From positions 9,955 to 73,954 of the forward strand of contig DIVR01000007.1 of assembly GCA_002428325.1 (NCBI GenBank): a stretch of 64,000 nucleotides of DNA, written 5' to 3'. Both the position numbers and the translations under genes were made by a program. Each line of letters opens with the position of its first letter. The first letter of the stretch is position 1. The notes under the pieces were generated by a model that was not told where the DNA came from, ran no database searches, and saw nothing but the letters and a program-made list of their open reading frames with translations. Shown here piece by piece: positions 8,469 through 17,623 of this stretch. The DNA comes from a bacterium UBP4_UBA6127 (GTDB lineage: Bacteria; UBP4; UBA4092).

Positions 8469-10631
8469 CTAAAAATTCATAACCCTCAACATCTCTTCCA
8501 CTGTGGTTGTCCCATCCAATACTTTTTGAATACCACTCATATTCAAGGTGGACATGCCTTTTTGGATTGCGGCTTCACGAATCTGCGCTTCCGGGGTTTC
8601 ATGCACAATCAAATTTTTCATATCCTCATCCATGGGCATCACCTCGAATACGCCAGTACGGCCTAAGTACCCCGTCCTAAAACATTTATCGCATCCAGTT
8701 CCCTTATAAATCTTGGTTTTGTCCTTAGAAGTTATCCCCAGCATTTCTCTTTCTTCAAGGGTTGGAGCATAAGGTTGCCGGCAATTCAAACAAATTTTCC
8801 TCATTAAACGCTGAGCAATCACTCCCACCAGGCTGCTGGCAATCAAAAAAGGTTTAATTCCCATATGCTGCAGGGTTGTGATAGCTCCCGGAGCATCATT
8901 GGTATGCAATGTAGAAAACAGCAAATGGCCGGTCATGGCCGCCCTGACAGCAATAGCCGCAGTATCGGCATCCCTGATTTCACCCACCATCAGGACATCG
9001 GCATCCTGCCGTAGAATAGCCCTTAATCCAGTTGAAAAAGTCAGATTGACCTTAGGGTCCACATTGACCTGATTAATCCCTGGAAGTTGATACTCAATCG
9101 GGTCTTCAATGGTCACAATATTGGATGTCATGACATTGATTTCATTCAGGCAGGAATAGAGTGTCGTTGTTTTTCCACTCCCGATAGGCCCTGTTTCCAG
9201 AATCATTCCATAGGGTTTCTTACACATTTCTTTAATTTTATGCAGATCGCTGGGTTCGAAACCCAGTTGAAATAATCCTTTTAATATCTTGCTCTCATCC
9301 AATATCCGAAGGACCATTTTCTCCCCCAGATGAGTCGGTAAAGTTGCCACCCGGATATCGTAATATTTCCCCTGAATATCAAAACTGAAATGACCGTCCT
9401 GGGGACGTCTTCTTTCAGTAATATCCATATTGGAAATCACTTTCAATCGTGAAATGACCGGTAATTCCTGTTCTTTACTCAGGGTCATGACATCATAAAG
9501 CATCCCGTCAATCCGGTAGCGAACCCGCATTTGGTTGGGTTGAGGTTCCACATGAACATCCGTTGCGCGTGAATTGATAGCTGATGAAATGATACTATTC
9601 ACCAGATTGACCGTGGAGGCGCTCTCAACCACATCGACAATGCCTTCCATCCGGGGCTTCCCGGGCTTTTCACCTTCCACCAGCCGGGTGGCCGCTTCCT
9701 CCTGGATGGCTCTGGGTAACATAACGGCAATATCTTCGGAGAAAAATTTATCAATCGCCTGTTTCAGAGAAACCTCTTCCACCAGTCCCGGCTGTATTTC
9801 ACATCCTGTCATCAGCGAAACATCATCAATCAATGATTGGCTCAAAGGATCAATCATCGCCAACAAAAGCACATTTTTATCTTTCCGTATCGGCAAGACA
9901 GAATGATTCCTGATAAATTGTTCAGGCAGCAATTTAACTATCTGTGAATCCAGTTCCTGCTCCTCTAAATCCAGATAAGGGATATCCAGAAATCGGTCAA
10001 AAGCATCCCGGACCTGTTCTGGGGTCAGATATCCACCTTCCACCAGAATCTGTCCCAGGGGTTTTTTCTCAATGCACCTTTTTTCAAGCGCTTCTTTATA
10101 TTTCTCTTCAGACAGGATTTCCTGCCGGACCAAAAGTCTCCCAATTAATTTTTCCTGTATCATCTGGCGATGATACTTAAGGATATCCGATACCATTTTA
10201 GGCGTGACAAATTGACGGTTTATCAGCACCCGGGCCATGGGGATCTTCGTCTGTTCTGATTCATTCCTGGCCAAATCATACTGCTCCTGAGAAATGAAAC
10301 CTGCCTTTAAAAGAGTTTCACCGATATCCGCCTCCCCGGGTTCACAGGAAGAAACTATCTGTTCGAGTTCTTCTTCTGTAAAAACACCATCCTTTACCAT
10401 TTCCTCCATAATTTCGTCAGTTTTTTCACGCCCGCCCGAAATAGGAATTTCATAAAGCAATAGTTCCTTAATGGTTTTAAGGCTTATCTCCTGGAAAAGG
10501 ATATCGGTAAAAGCCTTTTGCGATACCTGGTATTCCTGCTCAACAAGGACCCTTTGGTCCTCTGTCAGAAGTCCCGCATCCAAAAGAAGCTGGCCTAGCC
10601 GGGTCTCTTTTTTCTTTTTATTTTTCGCCAT
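8469..10631 (-). CDS. gspE: Type II secretion / type IV pilus assembly ATPase (GspE/PilB) with extended N-terminus
   Basis: The product has 720 residues and GGAGG seven bases before the ATG. The C-terminal ATPase has Walker A GPIGSGKTTT (481-490), Asp box TIEDPIEY (507-514), Walker B VLMVGEIRD (546-554), His box TGHLLFSTLHTND (567-579) and a tetracysteine zinc site (C614, C617, C647, C650). It powers pilin or pseudopilin polymerisation at the cytoplasmic face. The N-terminal 300 residues are long for the family and contain four copies of a helical motif of the form hhGphLhptGhhopcp (residues 11, 102, 162 and 191). The first, RLGQLLLDAGLLTEDQ followed by LVEQEYQ, resembles the MshEN c-di-GMP-binding signature. 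A T2SSE N-domain follows at ~205-300. Its operon contains three minor pseudopilins and gspF. Confidence 0.95.
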   Translation of the reverse strand: MAKNKKKKETRLGQLLLDAGLLTEDQRVLVEQEYQVSQKAFTDILFQEISLKTIKELLLYEIPISGGREKTDEIMEEMVKDGVFTEEELEQIVSSCEPGEADIGETLLKAGFISQEQYDLARNESEQTKIPMARVLINRQFVTPKMVSDILKYHRQMIQEKLIGRLLVRQEILSEEKYKEALEKRCIEKKPLGQILVEGGYLTPEQVRDAFDRFLDIPYLDLEEQELDSQIVKLLPEQFIRNHSVLPIRKDKNVLLLAMIDPLSQSLIDDVSLMTGCEIQPGLVEEVSLKQAIDKFFSEDIAVMLPRAIQEEAATRLVEGEKPGKPRMEGIVDVVESASTVNLVNSIISSAINSRATDVHVEPQPNQMRVRYRIDGMLYDVMTLSKEQELPVISRLKVISNMDITERRRPQDGHFSFDIQGKYYDIRVATLPTHLGEKMVLRILDESKILKGLFQLGFEPSDLHKIKEMCKKPYGMILETGPIGSGKTTTLYSCLNEINVMTSNIVTIEDPIEYQLPGINQVNVDPKVNLTFSTGLRAILRQDADVLMVGEIRDADTAAIAVRAAMTGHLLFSTLHTNDAPGAITTLQHMGIKPFLIASSLVGVIAQRLMRKICLNCRQPYAPTLEEREMLGITSKDKTKIYKGTGCDKCFRTGYLGRTGVFEVMPMDEDMKNLIVHETPEAQIREAAIQKGMSTLNMSGIQKVLDGTTTVEEMLRVMNF

Positions 10632-10643
10632 TCAAGACCTCCA

Positions 10644-11114
10644 TCAATGTCCTCTTGGGGAATCGCCCGGGACACCTTCCTCTACCCAGGCTGTCTTTAA
10701 ATTACCCGACTCAGGATCCGTCATCGCCACCAACATTCGCTCTCGCTGAAGGCTGGATCTTCTTTCAATCCTTCCATAAGAATTGATTCGAATCCCCCCT
10801 TGGGTAGATGAGCCAGAGTATTCATAAAGGACTCGAACTTTCAAATACCCCATAGCAGCATCCTTTCCCATAGTTTCAAGGGTAAAATCCCCATGACCCT
10901 GAACCTTCCCCGATGCAATTTCATCCATAGCCCTGGCGATCCCGGCCCGGGCCCCATAATAAGTCTGCATATTATCCCGAAGCATCACTGTCCGGTGTAC
11001 CAGATAATAAGAATACCCCGCATAAGCGGCTCCCAGAATGCCTATTACGGAAAGAAGGGAGATAACCATAACCAGCACAAATCCTGATTCTGAGTTTCGG
11101 ATACGGTCCATCAT
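10644..11114 (-). CDS. PilX/GspK-like minor pilus assembly protein
   Basis: This 156-residue protein has the class III-like N-terminus SESGFVLVMVISLLSVIGIL followed by a single hydrophobic helix, then an arginine-containing helix (GARAGIARAMDEIASG) typical of PilX/GspK-type minor pilins. The +5 residue of the mature helix is not the usual glutamate (GFVLVM), as is common in GspK/PilX. It overlaps the upstream pilW-like gene by four bases (ATGA-type coupling) and gspE follows 12 bases later. The role is probably pseudopilus tip assembly. Assignment rests on the N-terminal signature and position; the rest of the protein has no recognisable fold. Confidence 0.75.
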   Translation of the reverse strand: MMDRIRNSESGFVLVMVISLLSVIGILGAAYAGYSYYLVHRTVMLRDNMQTYYGARAGIARAMDEIASGKVQGHGDFTLETMGKDAAMGYLKVRVLYEYSGSSTQGGIRINSYGRIERRSSLQRERMLVAMTDPESGNLKTAWVEEGVPGDSPRGH

Positions 11115-11776
11115 AGCCCCCCCGTTCGAATAATCCGTGTCATTTCCAACCGGGCTTTCGGATCCGACTGATGCGCCAATTTTATTTTAATTTTCACCAA
11201 TTGAGGCAGGACCTGTTTTTCTGAATATTCATTGTTCCAGCCGCCTGTTGATATATTTGAGGTGTCAGACAGACATTTCACTTCCCAGTAGTATTGGGTA
11301 TCCTTCAGACCTAAACCGATAGAACGGGTTGTTTCCATGGCTAAGGAAGATGGTTTGGATGGTTTATCTCCCAGGTAATTTAACTTTCTAATAAATTGTC
11401 CGGTCGTTGAAAGGGTATATTGAATTTGGGCAGGATAAGATTTCCCTTCAGATATTATGGCAATGGAGCGTATAAACTGAAGACGTTCAGGGTTCTCCCC
11501 TTCTTTGGCAGGTGACTGTAAAACAAATCCTCCGATATCAACGTTTTCCGGAATGGCAGAATGTAAGTCTCGGGAGAAATATTCCAGCACCAGCTGGGCC
11601 TCTTCCAGTTGTTCAGCCCGATGAAAACCGGTCTGAGACAATCGAATGGAGACAATATAAGTTTGGACAATCATCCCCATGATGACAGTTGCAATAACCA
11701 ACCCAATAATGCCTTCCACCAAGGTCATTCCTGAAGTACTCAGGAAAAGATCTTTAGCCCAAGAGGAGTTTTTCAT
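11111..11776 (-). CDS. PilW/GspJ-like minor pseudopilin
   Basis: The 221-residue prepilin carries the cleavage and methylation motif SG-MTLVEGIIGLVIATVIMG: cleavage after Gly, Glu at +5, followed by the hydrophobic polymerisation helix. The body (EQLEEAQLVLEYFSRDLHSA, QIQYTLSTTGQFIRKL) follows the GspJ/PilW pattern. A strong ribosome site (GAGGGGAGGGG) precedes the ATG. It overlaps both neighbours by four bases, so the pseudopilin genes are translationally coupled. It should be an inner-membrane protein processed by a prepilin peptidase, whose gene is not in this window. Confidence 0.85.
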   Translation of the reverse strand: MKNSSWAKDLFLSTSGMTLVEGIIGLVIATVIMGMIVQTYIVSIRLSQTGFHRAEQLEEAQLVLEYFSRDLHSAIPENVDIGGFVLQSPAKEGENPERLQFIRSIAIISEGKSYPAQIQYTLSTTGQFIRKLNYLGDKPSKPSSLAMETTRSIGLGLKDTQYYWEVKCLSDTSNISTGGWNNEYSEKQVLPQLVKIKIKLAHQSDPKARLEMTRIIRTGGL

Positions 11777-12168
11777 GGTTGCCCCCTCCCCTCAGTCATT
11801 AATTGCACTCGATGGAATCCATCAGATTCCTTCCACTGGACTTCAATCTGGAAAACATACAGAGTTTTGGAGATATCGGAAGGCTGGGTTTTCAATCGAA
11901 CCTGATATTCACTTTTCCCGATTTCCTTTGAATAGGTCGTATCCGAAACCCAGTCAGAAGCTGGTTTAAGAAGAGTTTCTTCCAATTCACCTTCAGCCAG
12001 ATACAAAGCCTGGGTATATAAGGAAGCGTGCAAGGAAGACCCCAGTCCGGTTGTAAAAAGAAGTGTCAATCCCATTAAAGAAAAGCCGATAACTGCCAAA
12101 GCTAGAATAGTCTCAATTAAGAGGTACCCTTTAACACCGCTTTTTTCAACAACCCCATGTTGGTTCAT
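11773..12168 (-). CDS. PilV/GspI-like minor pseudopilin
   Basis: This is the first gene of the pseudopilin operon and encodes 131 residues. The prepilin motif is KG-YLLIETILALAVIGFSL (Glu at +5), followed by the long hydrophobic helix and ASLYTQALYLAEGELEETL, the PilV/GspI consensus segment around residue 60. It contributes to the pseudopilus tip with the next two genes. The start ATG has GGTGAGG upstream. No GspG/GspH-type major subunit gene is adjacent; the nearest GspG-like domains are at 57.6-59.5 kb. Confidence 0.83.
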   Translation of the reverse strand: MNQHGVVEKSGVKGYLLIETILALAVIGFSLMGLTLLFTTGLGSSLHASLYTQALYLAEGELEETLLKPASDWVSDTTYSKEIGKSEYQVRLKTQPSDISKTLYVFQIEVQWKESDGFHRVQLMTEGRGQP

Positions 12169-12326
12169 ACCTCACCCCATTTGGGTATGACATCGTATTA
12201 CAGAATGACCTCCCGGAGATTATTACATTGTCCTTATACCGGGCTTCCCGTCATGTTTTCAATTTAAACCATTTGATACTATTCGTCAATGGATAATTCG
12301 AAAACTGCTTATCAAAGGTTCTTTGG

Positions 12327-13832
12327 TTACAAAATATTCCTGGTTGAATCAATCACTGTTTTCAATACTTTCACCCGGGCATAATATTTATCTTCCGCTT
12401 CAACCACTGTCCAGGGTGCGTAAGTAGTGCTGGTCCGCAAAAGCATTTCTTCCACCGCATCCCGATAAAGTGGCCATTTCTCCCGGTTACGCCAATCTTC
12501 CCGGGTAATTTTCCATTGTTTAAGAGGATTGTCTTCCCTGGCTTTAAAACGTTTAAGTTGTTCTTCTTTAGAAATATGCAGCCAGAACTTCAAGACAATG
12601 GTTCCAAACGAAATCAGTTGCTGTTCCATCTCCCGAATTTCCCGGTAAGCTCGATTCCACTCCTCTTCGGAGCAGAACCCTTCCACCCGTTCCACCATCA
12701 CTCTTCCATACCAGCTGCGATCGAATATAGTGATATGTCCTGCTTTCGGCATACGAATCCAGAATCTCCATAAATAAGGCCGGGCCTTTTCCTGTTCAGT
12801 AGGAGCTGCCACAGGAACCACTTCATATCCCCGAGGGTCCAGTTCATAAGTCAGTCGGCGGATGTTTCCCCCTTTACCTGCCGCATCCCATCCCTCAAAA
12901 ACAATTACCATGGGAATCCGTTTTCGATAAAGGTCATATTCAACTTCCCGTAATTCTTTCTGGTATCGGGATAATGTATCCTGGTATTCCTTCTTTTCCA
13001 GTTTCAGGGATAGATCCGCCCGGGAAAGAAGGGAGGATCCGGTCTCTTCCTTCTTTTTTTCAGTCTTGGGAATGACAGTTTTAGTCTTTGGGGCAGGGTT
13101 TGATTTTTCTACTGGAGACTTCTGGGATTCCAGCACATTTTCCCAGACACTTACTGTCTTCTGGATAATTTTGACGGTTGCCCATCGTTCATCAACCGCT
13201 TCAATAATATGCCAGGGAGCATATCCCGTATCGGTATCCTGAAGCATTTCCTCAGCGGCCTTAAGATATCGGTTATAATCTTTATTTCGCTGCCAGTCCT
13301 GGGAAGTGATCCGCCATCGGGTTTGGGGGTGAGATTCAAGAATCTTAAATCGTTTTCGCTGTTCTTTCTTATCAATCTGGAGCCAGAATTTTATCAGGAC
13401 AATTCCTGCATCTCTTAGTTGTTTCTCAAACGAATTGATTTCAAGGACAGTTTGGTGGATTAAATGCGGCGATAGTTTTTGCTCCACCTTTTCCACCCAG
13501 AGTCTTTGATACCAGCTCCGATCCAGCACGGCCATCCTTCCTGCCGAAGGAATTTTAATCCAATATCGCCACAGATAGGGCCGCAAAGCTTCTTCTTCAT
13601 TGGGAGGTTTGATAGTAAATACTTTAAAGCCCCGGGGATCCAGAGGCTGTATCAACCGATTGATAAGGGTCCCTTTTCCTGAAGCACTCATTCCTTCAAA
13701 CAGGATAAGCTGGGCAATCCCCTTTTCACGGCAATGCCTTTGAAGCTCTGCCAGATGGCCTGACAGGTCAGGATAAATCCCCTTAAATATTTCTTTCTCT
13801 ATTTTCAGTGAAAGATCTAACTCTTTAAGCAT
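12327..13832 (-). CDS. pap: Polyphosphate:AMP phosphotransferase (two-domain PPK2, class II)
   Basis: The 501-residue protein holds two tandem PPK2 domains joined by a charged K/P/E-rich linker (about 232-270). The N-terminal domain has Walker A EGMSASGKGT (46-55), lid residues PYLWRYW and DRSWY (104-108). The C-terminal domain has EGWDAAGKGG (313-322), PYLWRFW and DRSWYGRVMVERVEG (from 371). The two-domain architecture is that of polyphosphate:AMP phosphotransferases, which phosphorylate AMP to ADP with polyphosphate in the cytosol. In this group the C-terminal domain is usually the active one; here both loops look intact. It is preceded by a structured terminator-like element and seems monocistronic. 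Confidence 0.92.
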   Translation of the reverse strand: MLKELDLSLKIEKEIFKGIYPDLSGHLAELQRHCREKGIAQLILFEGMSASGKGTLINRLIQPLDPRGFKVFTIKPPNEEEALRPYLWRYWIKIPSAGRMAVLDRSWYQRLWVEKVEQKLSPHLIHQTVLEINSFEKQLRDAGIVLIKFWLQIDKKEQRKRFKILESHPQTRWRITSQDWQRNKDYNRYLKAAEEMLQDTDTGYAPWHIIEAVDERWATVKIIQKTVSVWENVLESQKSPVEKSNPAPKTKTVIPKTEKKKEETGSSLLSRADLSLKLEKKEYQDTLSRYQKELREVEYDLYRKRIPMVIVFEGWDAAGKGGNIRRLTYELDPRGYEVVPVAAPTEQEKARPYLWRFWIRMPKAGHITIFDRSWYGRVMVERVEGFCSEEEWNRAYREIREMEQQLISFGTIVLKFWLHISKEEQLKRFKAREDNPLKQWKITREDWRNREKWPLYRDAVEEMLLRTSTTYAPWTVVEAEDKYYARVKVLKTVIDSTRNIL

Positions 13833-13952
13833 GGGTTTTAATCCTTCAACTACAATGCAGTATCTATCTCAGGCTATATTAGCACAATCAACCCGTTATC
13901 CCTGGTTAAGGGAATGAGAGTTTCCCCGGGAAACCAGATAGGATACCCGACT

Positions 13953-14040
13953 AAAAAAAAGAAGCCCGTTCCTTCCTGAATGGGTATACTTTACACCCTC
14001 GGTTTTCGATCAATTCAGGTCTTGGTTCAGGCTTCTTTTA
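13953..14040 (-). terminator. Nested three-stem terminator or small structured RNA downstream of the MFS gene
   Basis: Three nested stems are seen on the minus strand. The outer is AAAAGAAGCC/GGCTTCTTTT (14039-14030 with 13966-13957), ending in a run of eight T. The middle is CCTGAAT/ATTCAGG (14019-14013 with 13981-13975). The inner is GGGTGTA/TATACCC (13998-13992 with 13988-13982), loop AAG. The inner stem is complete only on the minus strand, using one G-U pair; on the plus strand it has an A-C mismatch. It lies 30 bases past the transporter stop, so termination is the simplest role. Confidence 0.7.
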
Positions 14041-14070
14041 TTTATCTCTTAAAAATCCGGAAAAATATTT

Positions 14071-15423
14071 TTAATCTTCAGGCTTGGCATTCCAGGCTAA
14101 TAAAGGTAACAACAGCGCAAAAAATGAGGCAATCACCCAGAAATGTCCAACTTGGGTAAAATCATAAACAGGGTTTCCATCAATTCCAATAACCTTATGG
14201 GCATTGATTAGATATCCACCAACGGCTTCCTGCAACCAGGCACCCGCATAACTGAACAAACCTATCACTCCCATGGCAGCGCCGGTCGCTTTCTTTGAGC
14301 AAATATCCACGGCCATCAATCCGCCCAAATAAGTCACCAACGCATAGACGGTATAACCGAAAACCATCATACTAATATAATCAACCCATAAGTATTTTAC
14401 CGGCATATAAACAAAGGTGGCTGTTGATAATACAAAGAATATACCGAAAATCAAACAAGGGATGCTTCGGTTTCGATTAAAAAACTTATCGGATATCCAA
14501 CCACAGGTAATAGCTCCCACGATGCCAGAAAACTGGGATATCGATATGATCCCACTCGCCTTCATTAGTGTGCATCCTTTAGCGCCTGTTAAAAAAACAA
14601 CTCCCCAGGATTCAAAGGCATATCGGGTCACATAACAGGCCGCTGAGGATAATCCTAAAATCCATACCGCAGGCCGCTTAATCACTGCCAACTGGGCTTT
14701 AAATAAAGGTTTATCTGCCGCTTTCATCTCTGCTTCAGTTTTTTCACCTGAATAAACCGCTATTGGAGGCAACCCATAAACCTGGGGACGGTCAAACATG
14801 AAATGATGCAATAAAATGGCGGCCAGGATACACATCACACCCGGAACAAAGAATCCCATCCGCCATCCGAAAGTTATTACGATGTAGGCTGTTACGAGAT
14901 AGGTCAGTCCGGTACCGATATTGTGGGCGGAAAACCAAATACCATATAAGGTTCCCCGCTCTTTATCGGAAAACCACTGGTTGAGAGAAACTACACTGGG
15001 AGCGGCGCCAAAGGTTTGAAACCACCCCGAAATGCCCCATAAGACAGCAAACAGATAAAAAGACGAACAAAAACCCATCAAAACCATCATGGTAGCAGAG
15101 ACCAGCAACCCTAAAGCCATAAATCGTTTAATATTCAACCGGTCAGCTAAAAAACCATTCAGGCATTTACCGATCATATAGGTAATAAAAAAGACCGACC
15201 CGATAGCTCCCATCTGCAAAGGATTAAAGACACCCTCATCAATCAGTACTTTTTTGACGACTGAAAACCCCTGGCGAACCACATAATACATGGCGTAACC
15301 CAGAGTAATCGATAAGAATACGGAGATTCGATTTTTTCTGTAAGTCTGTTGGATTTGGTCCTTGTCTGTCAGTGGATCCGCATTGGCACCCGTAAGGAAA
15401 AATTTTATTATCGCTTTAAACAA
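14071..15423 (-). CDS. MFS organophosphate/sugar-phosphate antiporter (GlpT/UhpC family)
   Basis: This 450-residue protein has twelve predicted hydrophobic segments. GlpT/UhpT/UhpC signatures include TYRKNRISVFLSITLGYAMYY, MGAIGSVFFITYMIGKCLNG, DRLNIKRFMALGLL and LNQWFSDKERGTLYGIWFSA. Family members exchange inorganic phosphate for glycerol-3-phosphate, hexose-6-phosphate or related phosphates; UhpC acts as a sensor. There is no ATG: the best start is the TTG at 15423, with AGAGGTG about six bases upstream. The divergent neighbour is a GH28 enzyme, so the transporter may import a product of uronic acid or oligosaccharide metabolism, but that is inference. Confidence 0.88.
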   Translation of the reverse strand: MFKAIIKFFLTGANADPLTDKDQIQQTYRKNRISVFLSITLGYAMYYVVRQGFSVVKKVLIDEGVFNPLQMGAIGSVFFITYMIGKCLNGFLADRLNIKRFMALGLLVSATMMVLMGFCSSFYLFAVLWGISGWFQTFGAAPSVVSLNQWFSDKERGTLYGIWFSAHNIGTGLTYLVTAYIVITFGWRMGFFVPGVMCILAAILLHHFMFDRPQVYGLPPIAVYSGEKTEAEMKAADKPLFKAQLAVIKRPAVWILGLSSAACYVTRYAFESWGVVFLTGAKGCTLMKASGIISISQFSGIVGAITCGWISDKFFNRNRSIPCLIFGIFFVLSTATFVYMPVKYLWVDYISMMVFGYTVYALVTYLGGLMAVDICSKKATGAAMGVIGLFSYAGAWLQEAVGGYLINAHKVIGIDGNPVYDFTQVGHFWVIASFFALLLPLLAWNAKPED

Positions 15424-15544
15424 AATGCACCTCTATTTAAAATAAAATTTATTTGATAAATACTATATTTTTTCAAGATATTAAGCAAACCCTTTTTGCC
15501 TTTCCCCCGAATTTCGGATAAAAATGAATTAAAACCAGGCTTTC

Positions 15545-15583
15545 TCTCAGAAAGGACAGGGAGCTCAACACTTCTCAGAAAGG
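15545..15583. repeat. Direct repeat in the transporter/GH28 divergent promoter region
   Basis: TCTCAGAAAGG occurs at 15545-15555 and 15573-15583, 28 bases apart, in the 258-base gap between the divergent MFS and GH28 genes. A TATAAT box (15614-15619) lies just downstream toward GH28. It may be a regulator-binding repeat. Confidence 0.4.
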
Positions 15584-15681
15584 TCATTTATGGAATCCCC
15601 AACTGGGGGAGAGTATAATCCTGTGGTAAGACTTAATTTCAATCACAGTAAACATAACTTATAGGATGAAGGATATCCAGA

Positions 15682-17094
15682 ATGCCCAATTCAGATAATC
15701 GATATTATGTCAGTGCGTATGGTGCGGTTGGTGACGGTCTCCATAATGACACAGACGCTATTCAGCAGGCTATAGACCAATGCCATCAGGATGGCGGCGG
15801 CACCGTATTTATTTCTTCTGGAAAATATCTGGTAGGCACTTTCATTCTCAAGAGCCGGGTGACTTTAGATTTAGGCACTGGAGCCTGGTTGATAGCCAGT
15901 TTAAACCAGAACGAATACCAATTGGTGGAAGCCGCTCCGGAATGCACCCAAAAAACTACCCGTTGCGGCTTGATATACGCTTATGGAGAAGAAGACATCA
16001 CCCTGACCGGAGAGGGACAGATTACCGGTCAAGACAAATCCTTCTGGATTCCAAAAACGCCGGAAGAAATCGGTGAAAGTTGGAATTCCACCCCTCCCCG
16101 GTATTGGCCGGCTGAATGGAGGCCCATGCTTATTCTGTTTGAAAACTGTCGGAATGTATTGATTGAAAAGGTCTCCATCAGAGAGGCGCCGGTTTATGCC
16201 GGATGGCTGATAAAATGTGATTCTGTAACTATTAATCGAGTTCATGTGATAAATGATTTCTATGGCCCTAATACTGACGGGTTTCATCTATCCTCCTGTT
16301 GTATGGTCCATATATCAGACTGCCATTTTCTTACTGGAGATGATTCGTTGGCGATAGATGGAAATGGTTCCCGTCCGGCAGAACACATTTACATCACCCG
16401 CTGCCGCTTCAATACCTCCGTAAATGCTTTACGTGTCTATACAGGACTTGATAATGATTTGACCCCGAAAAACAAAGTTACAGCTATTGTCCGAGACCTG
16501 GAGATGTCTGATTGCACGGTTACAAATGCCGCCGGAGTGGTAAATATCACGGCAGAGTGCGGACTCATAGAGAACCTTTCATTTTCAAACTTTACGGTGG
16601 ATATGGAACAGGAAGGGACTGTTTTTTATCTGATGAATATGGAAGGGACGATTCGAAACATACGATTCAGCCGGATGGAAGCTCGATCCAATGGGGCGGC
16701 AACCCTGATAGGAGTTCCCGACCATTACCTGGAATCAATTCAACTGGATAATATTCATTTCCAGATCAAACCCAAAAAGAAATGGCATGGATTAGAGATG
16801 CCAGACCTTGTCCCCTCATATGGCCACCACCATTTTGCGCCCTACAGTTTGTTTATCCGTTATGCCCGGAATATACTCATTCAAAATATTACTTTTCAAT
16901 GGATGGGATCCGATTCAGAAGAGGTAAAAACAGATAGTCTTTTAAAGTGCCGCCATATAGAACACCTGCAGGTAGAAAATTTCAAAGGTTCTTTCCTGGG
17001 AACAGCTCCCTCCTCTCCCATTATGGATTGGATTGATGTTCAGGATAGTATCTTTAGGGAATCAGAATCTGGGGAAGAAAGTGCTTTCAGTTAA
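15682..17094 (+). CDS. Glycoside hydrolase family 28 protein (polygalacturonase-like)
   Basis: The 470-residue protein opens with the classic GH28 N-terminus YGAVGDGLHNDTDAIQQAID and GGGTVFISSGKYL. It then forms a right-handed parallel beta-helix with the catalytic aspartate motifs NTDGFH (GPNTDGFHLSS, ~residue 196) and TGDDSLAIDG (~residue 218). The usual GHG/RIK motifs are not clearly present, so it is a divergent GH28, possibly an exo-enzyme on galacturonides or rhamnogalacturonides. There is no signal peptide, which suggests intracellular action on imported oligosaccharides. It is divergent from the sugar-phosphate-type transporter. The start ATG has AGGAT upstream. Confidence 0.87.
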   Translation: MPNSDNRYYVSAYGAVGDGLHNDTDAIQQAIDQCHQDGGGTVFISSGKYLVGTFILKSRVTLDLGTGAWLIASLNQNEYQLVEAAPECTQKTTRCGLIYAYGEEDITLTGEGQITGQDKSFWIPKTPEEIGESWNSTPPRYWPAEWRPMLILFENCRNVLIEKVSIREAPVYAGWLIKCDSVTINRVHVINDFYGPNTDGFHLSSCCMVHISDCHFLTGDDSLAIDGNGSRPAEHIYITRCRFNTSVNALRVYTGLDNDLTPKNKVTAIVRDLEMSDCTVTNAAGVVNITAECGLIENLSFSNFTVDMEQEGTVFYLMNMEGTIRNIRFSRMEARSNGAATLIGVPDHYLESIQLDNIHFQIKPKKKWHGLEMPDLVPSYGHHHFAPYSLFIRYARNILIQNITFQWMGSDSEEVKTDSLLKCRHIEHLQVENFKGSFLGTAPSSPIMDWIDVQDSIFRESESGEESAFS

Positions 17095-17207
17095 ACAATA
17101 AGGAGAATAAGAAAGGACGACTGTCTCTATCCTGTCATAGCTCATCATGGAGTCATAAGTCCCCATCACATTCAACTGACTCGTCACAATCATTGCCAGG
17201 TAACCAG

Positions 17208-17552
17208 TTAAGGATTTAAATTTTCATCAGAGTCATCCGGATTCCAAGACTCGGGCATTTCACCCATATCCAGAGAATTCAAGTATTCAGAAATAATGAA
17301 ATCCGCGGCTTCAGCCTCATCCCGAGGGACCACCAGGCAACCGCATTGTATCAGGCAGATAATATCCGACTCTTTCAGGATGCTTTGAAGAATAGTTCCC
17401 TGAATAGGATCTTCTATTTGAAAAACAGGTACCATTGCTTCTTTGGGAATCTCTTCTTTTACCGGAGGTTCGGCTTGAAGCGGAACTTGGCAATCAGAAC
17501 ATATTGTTATTCCAGGCACAAATTCTGCGCCGCATTCAGGACACCATGGCAT
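17208..17552 (-). CDS. Small zinc-ribbon DUF2007-like protein (paralogue A)
   Basis: The 114-residue product begins MPWCPECGAEFVPGITICSDC, a CxxC-x11-CxxC zinc ribbon. A linker follows, then a domain VPVFQIEDPIQGTILQSILKESDI with VVPRDEAEAADFIISEYL, which matches the DUF2007 'putative signal transducing protein' pattern. The tail is acidic. CAGGAGTG lies before the ATG. It is homologous in architecture to the product of 18777-19175, and the two flank an APH-fold kinase gene on the same strand. Function is unknown. Confidence 0.75.
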   Translation of the reverse strand: MPWCPECGAEFVPGITICSDCQVPLQAEPPVKEEIPKEAMVPVFQIEDPIQGTILQSILKESDIICLIQCGCLVVPRDEAEAADFIISEYLNSLDMGEMPESWNPDDSDENLNP

Positions 17553-17623
17553 ATCAACACTCCTGTATTCTCAATAAATTGATATAATTCATTTTTTTCT
17601 GGATATTCAGACTAACGCTTTTA

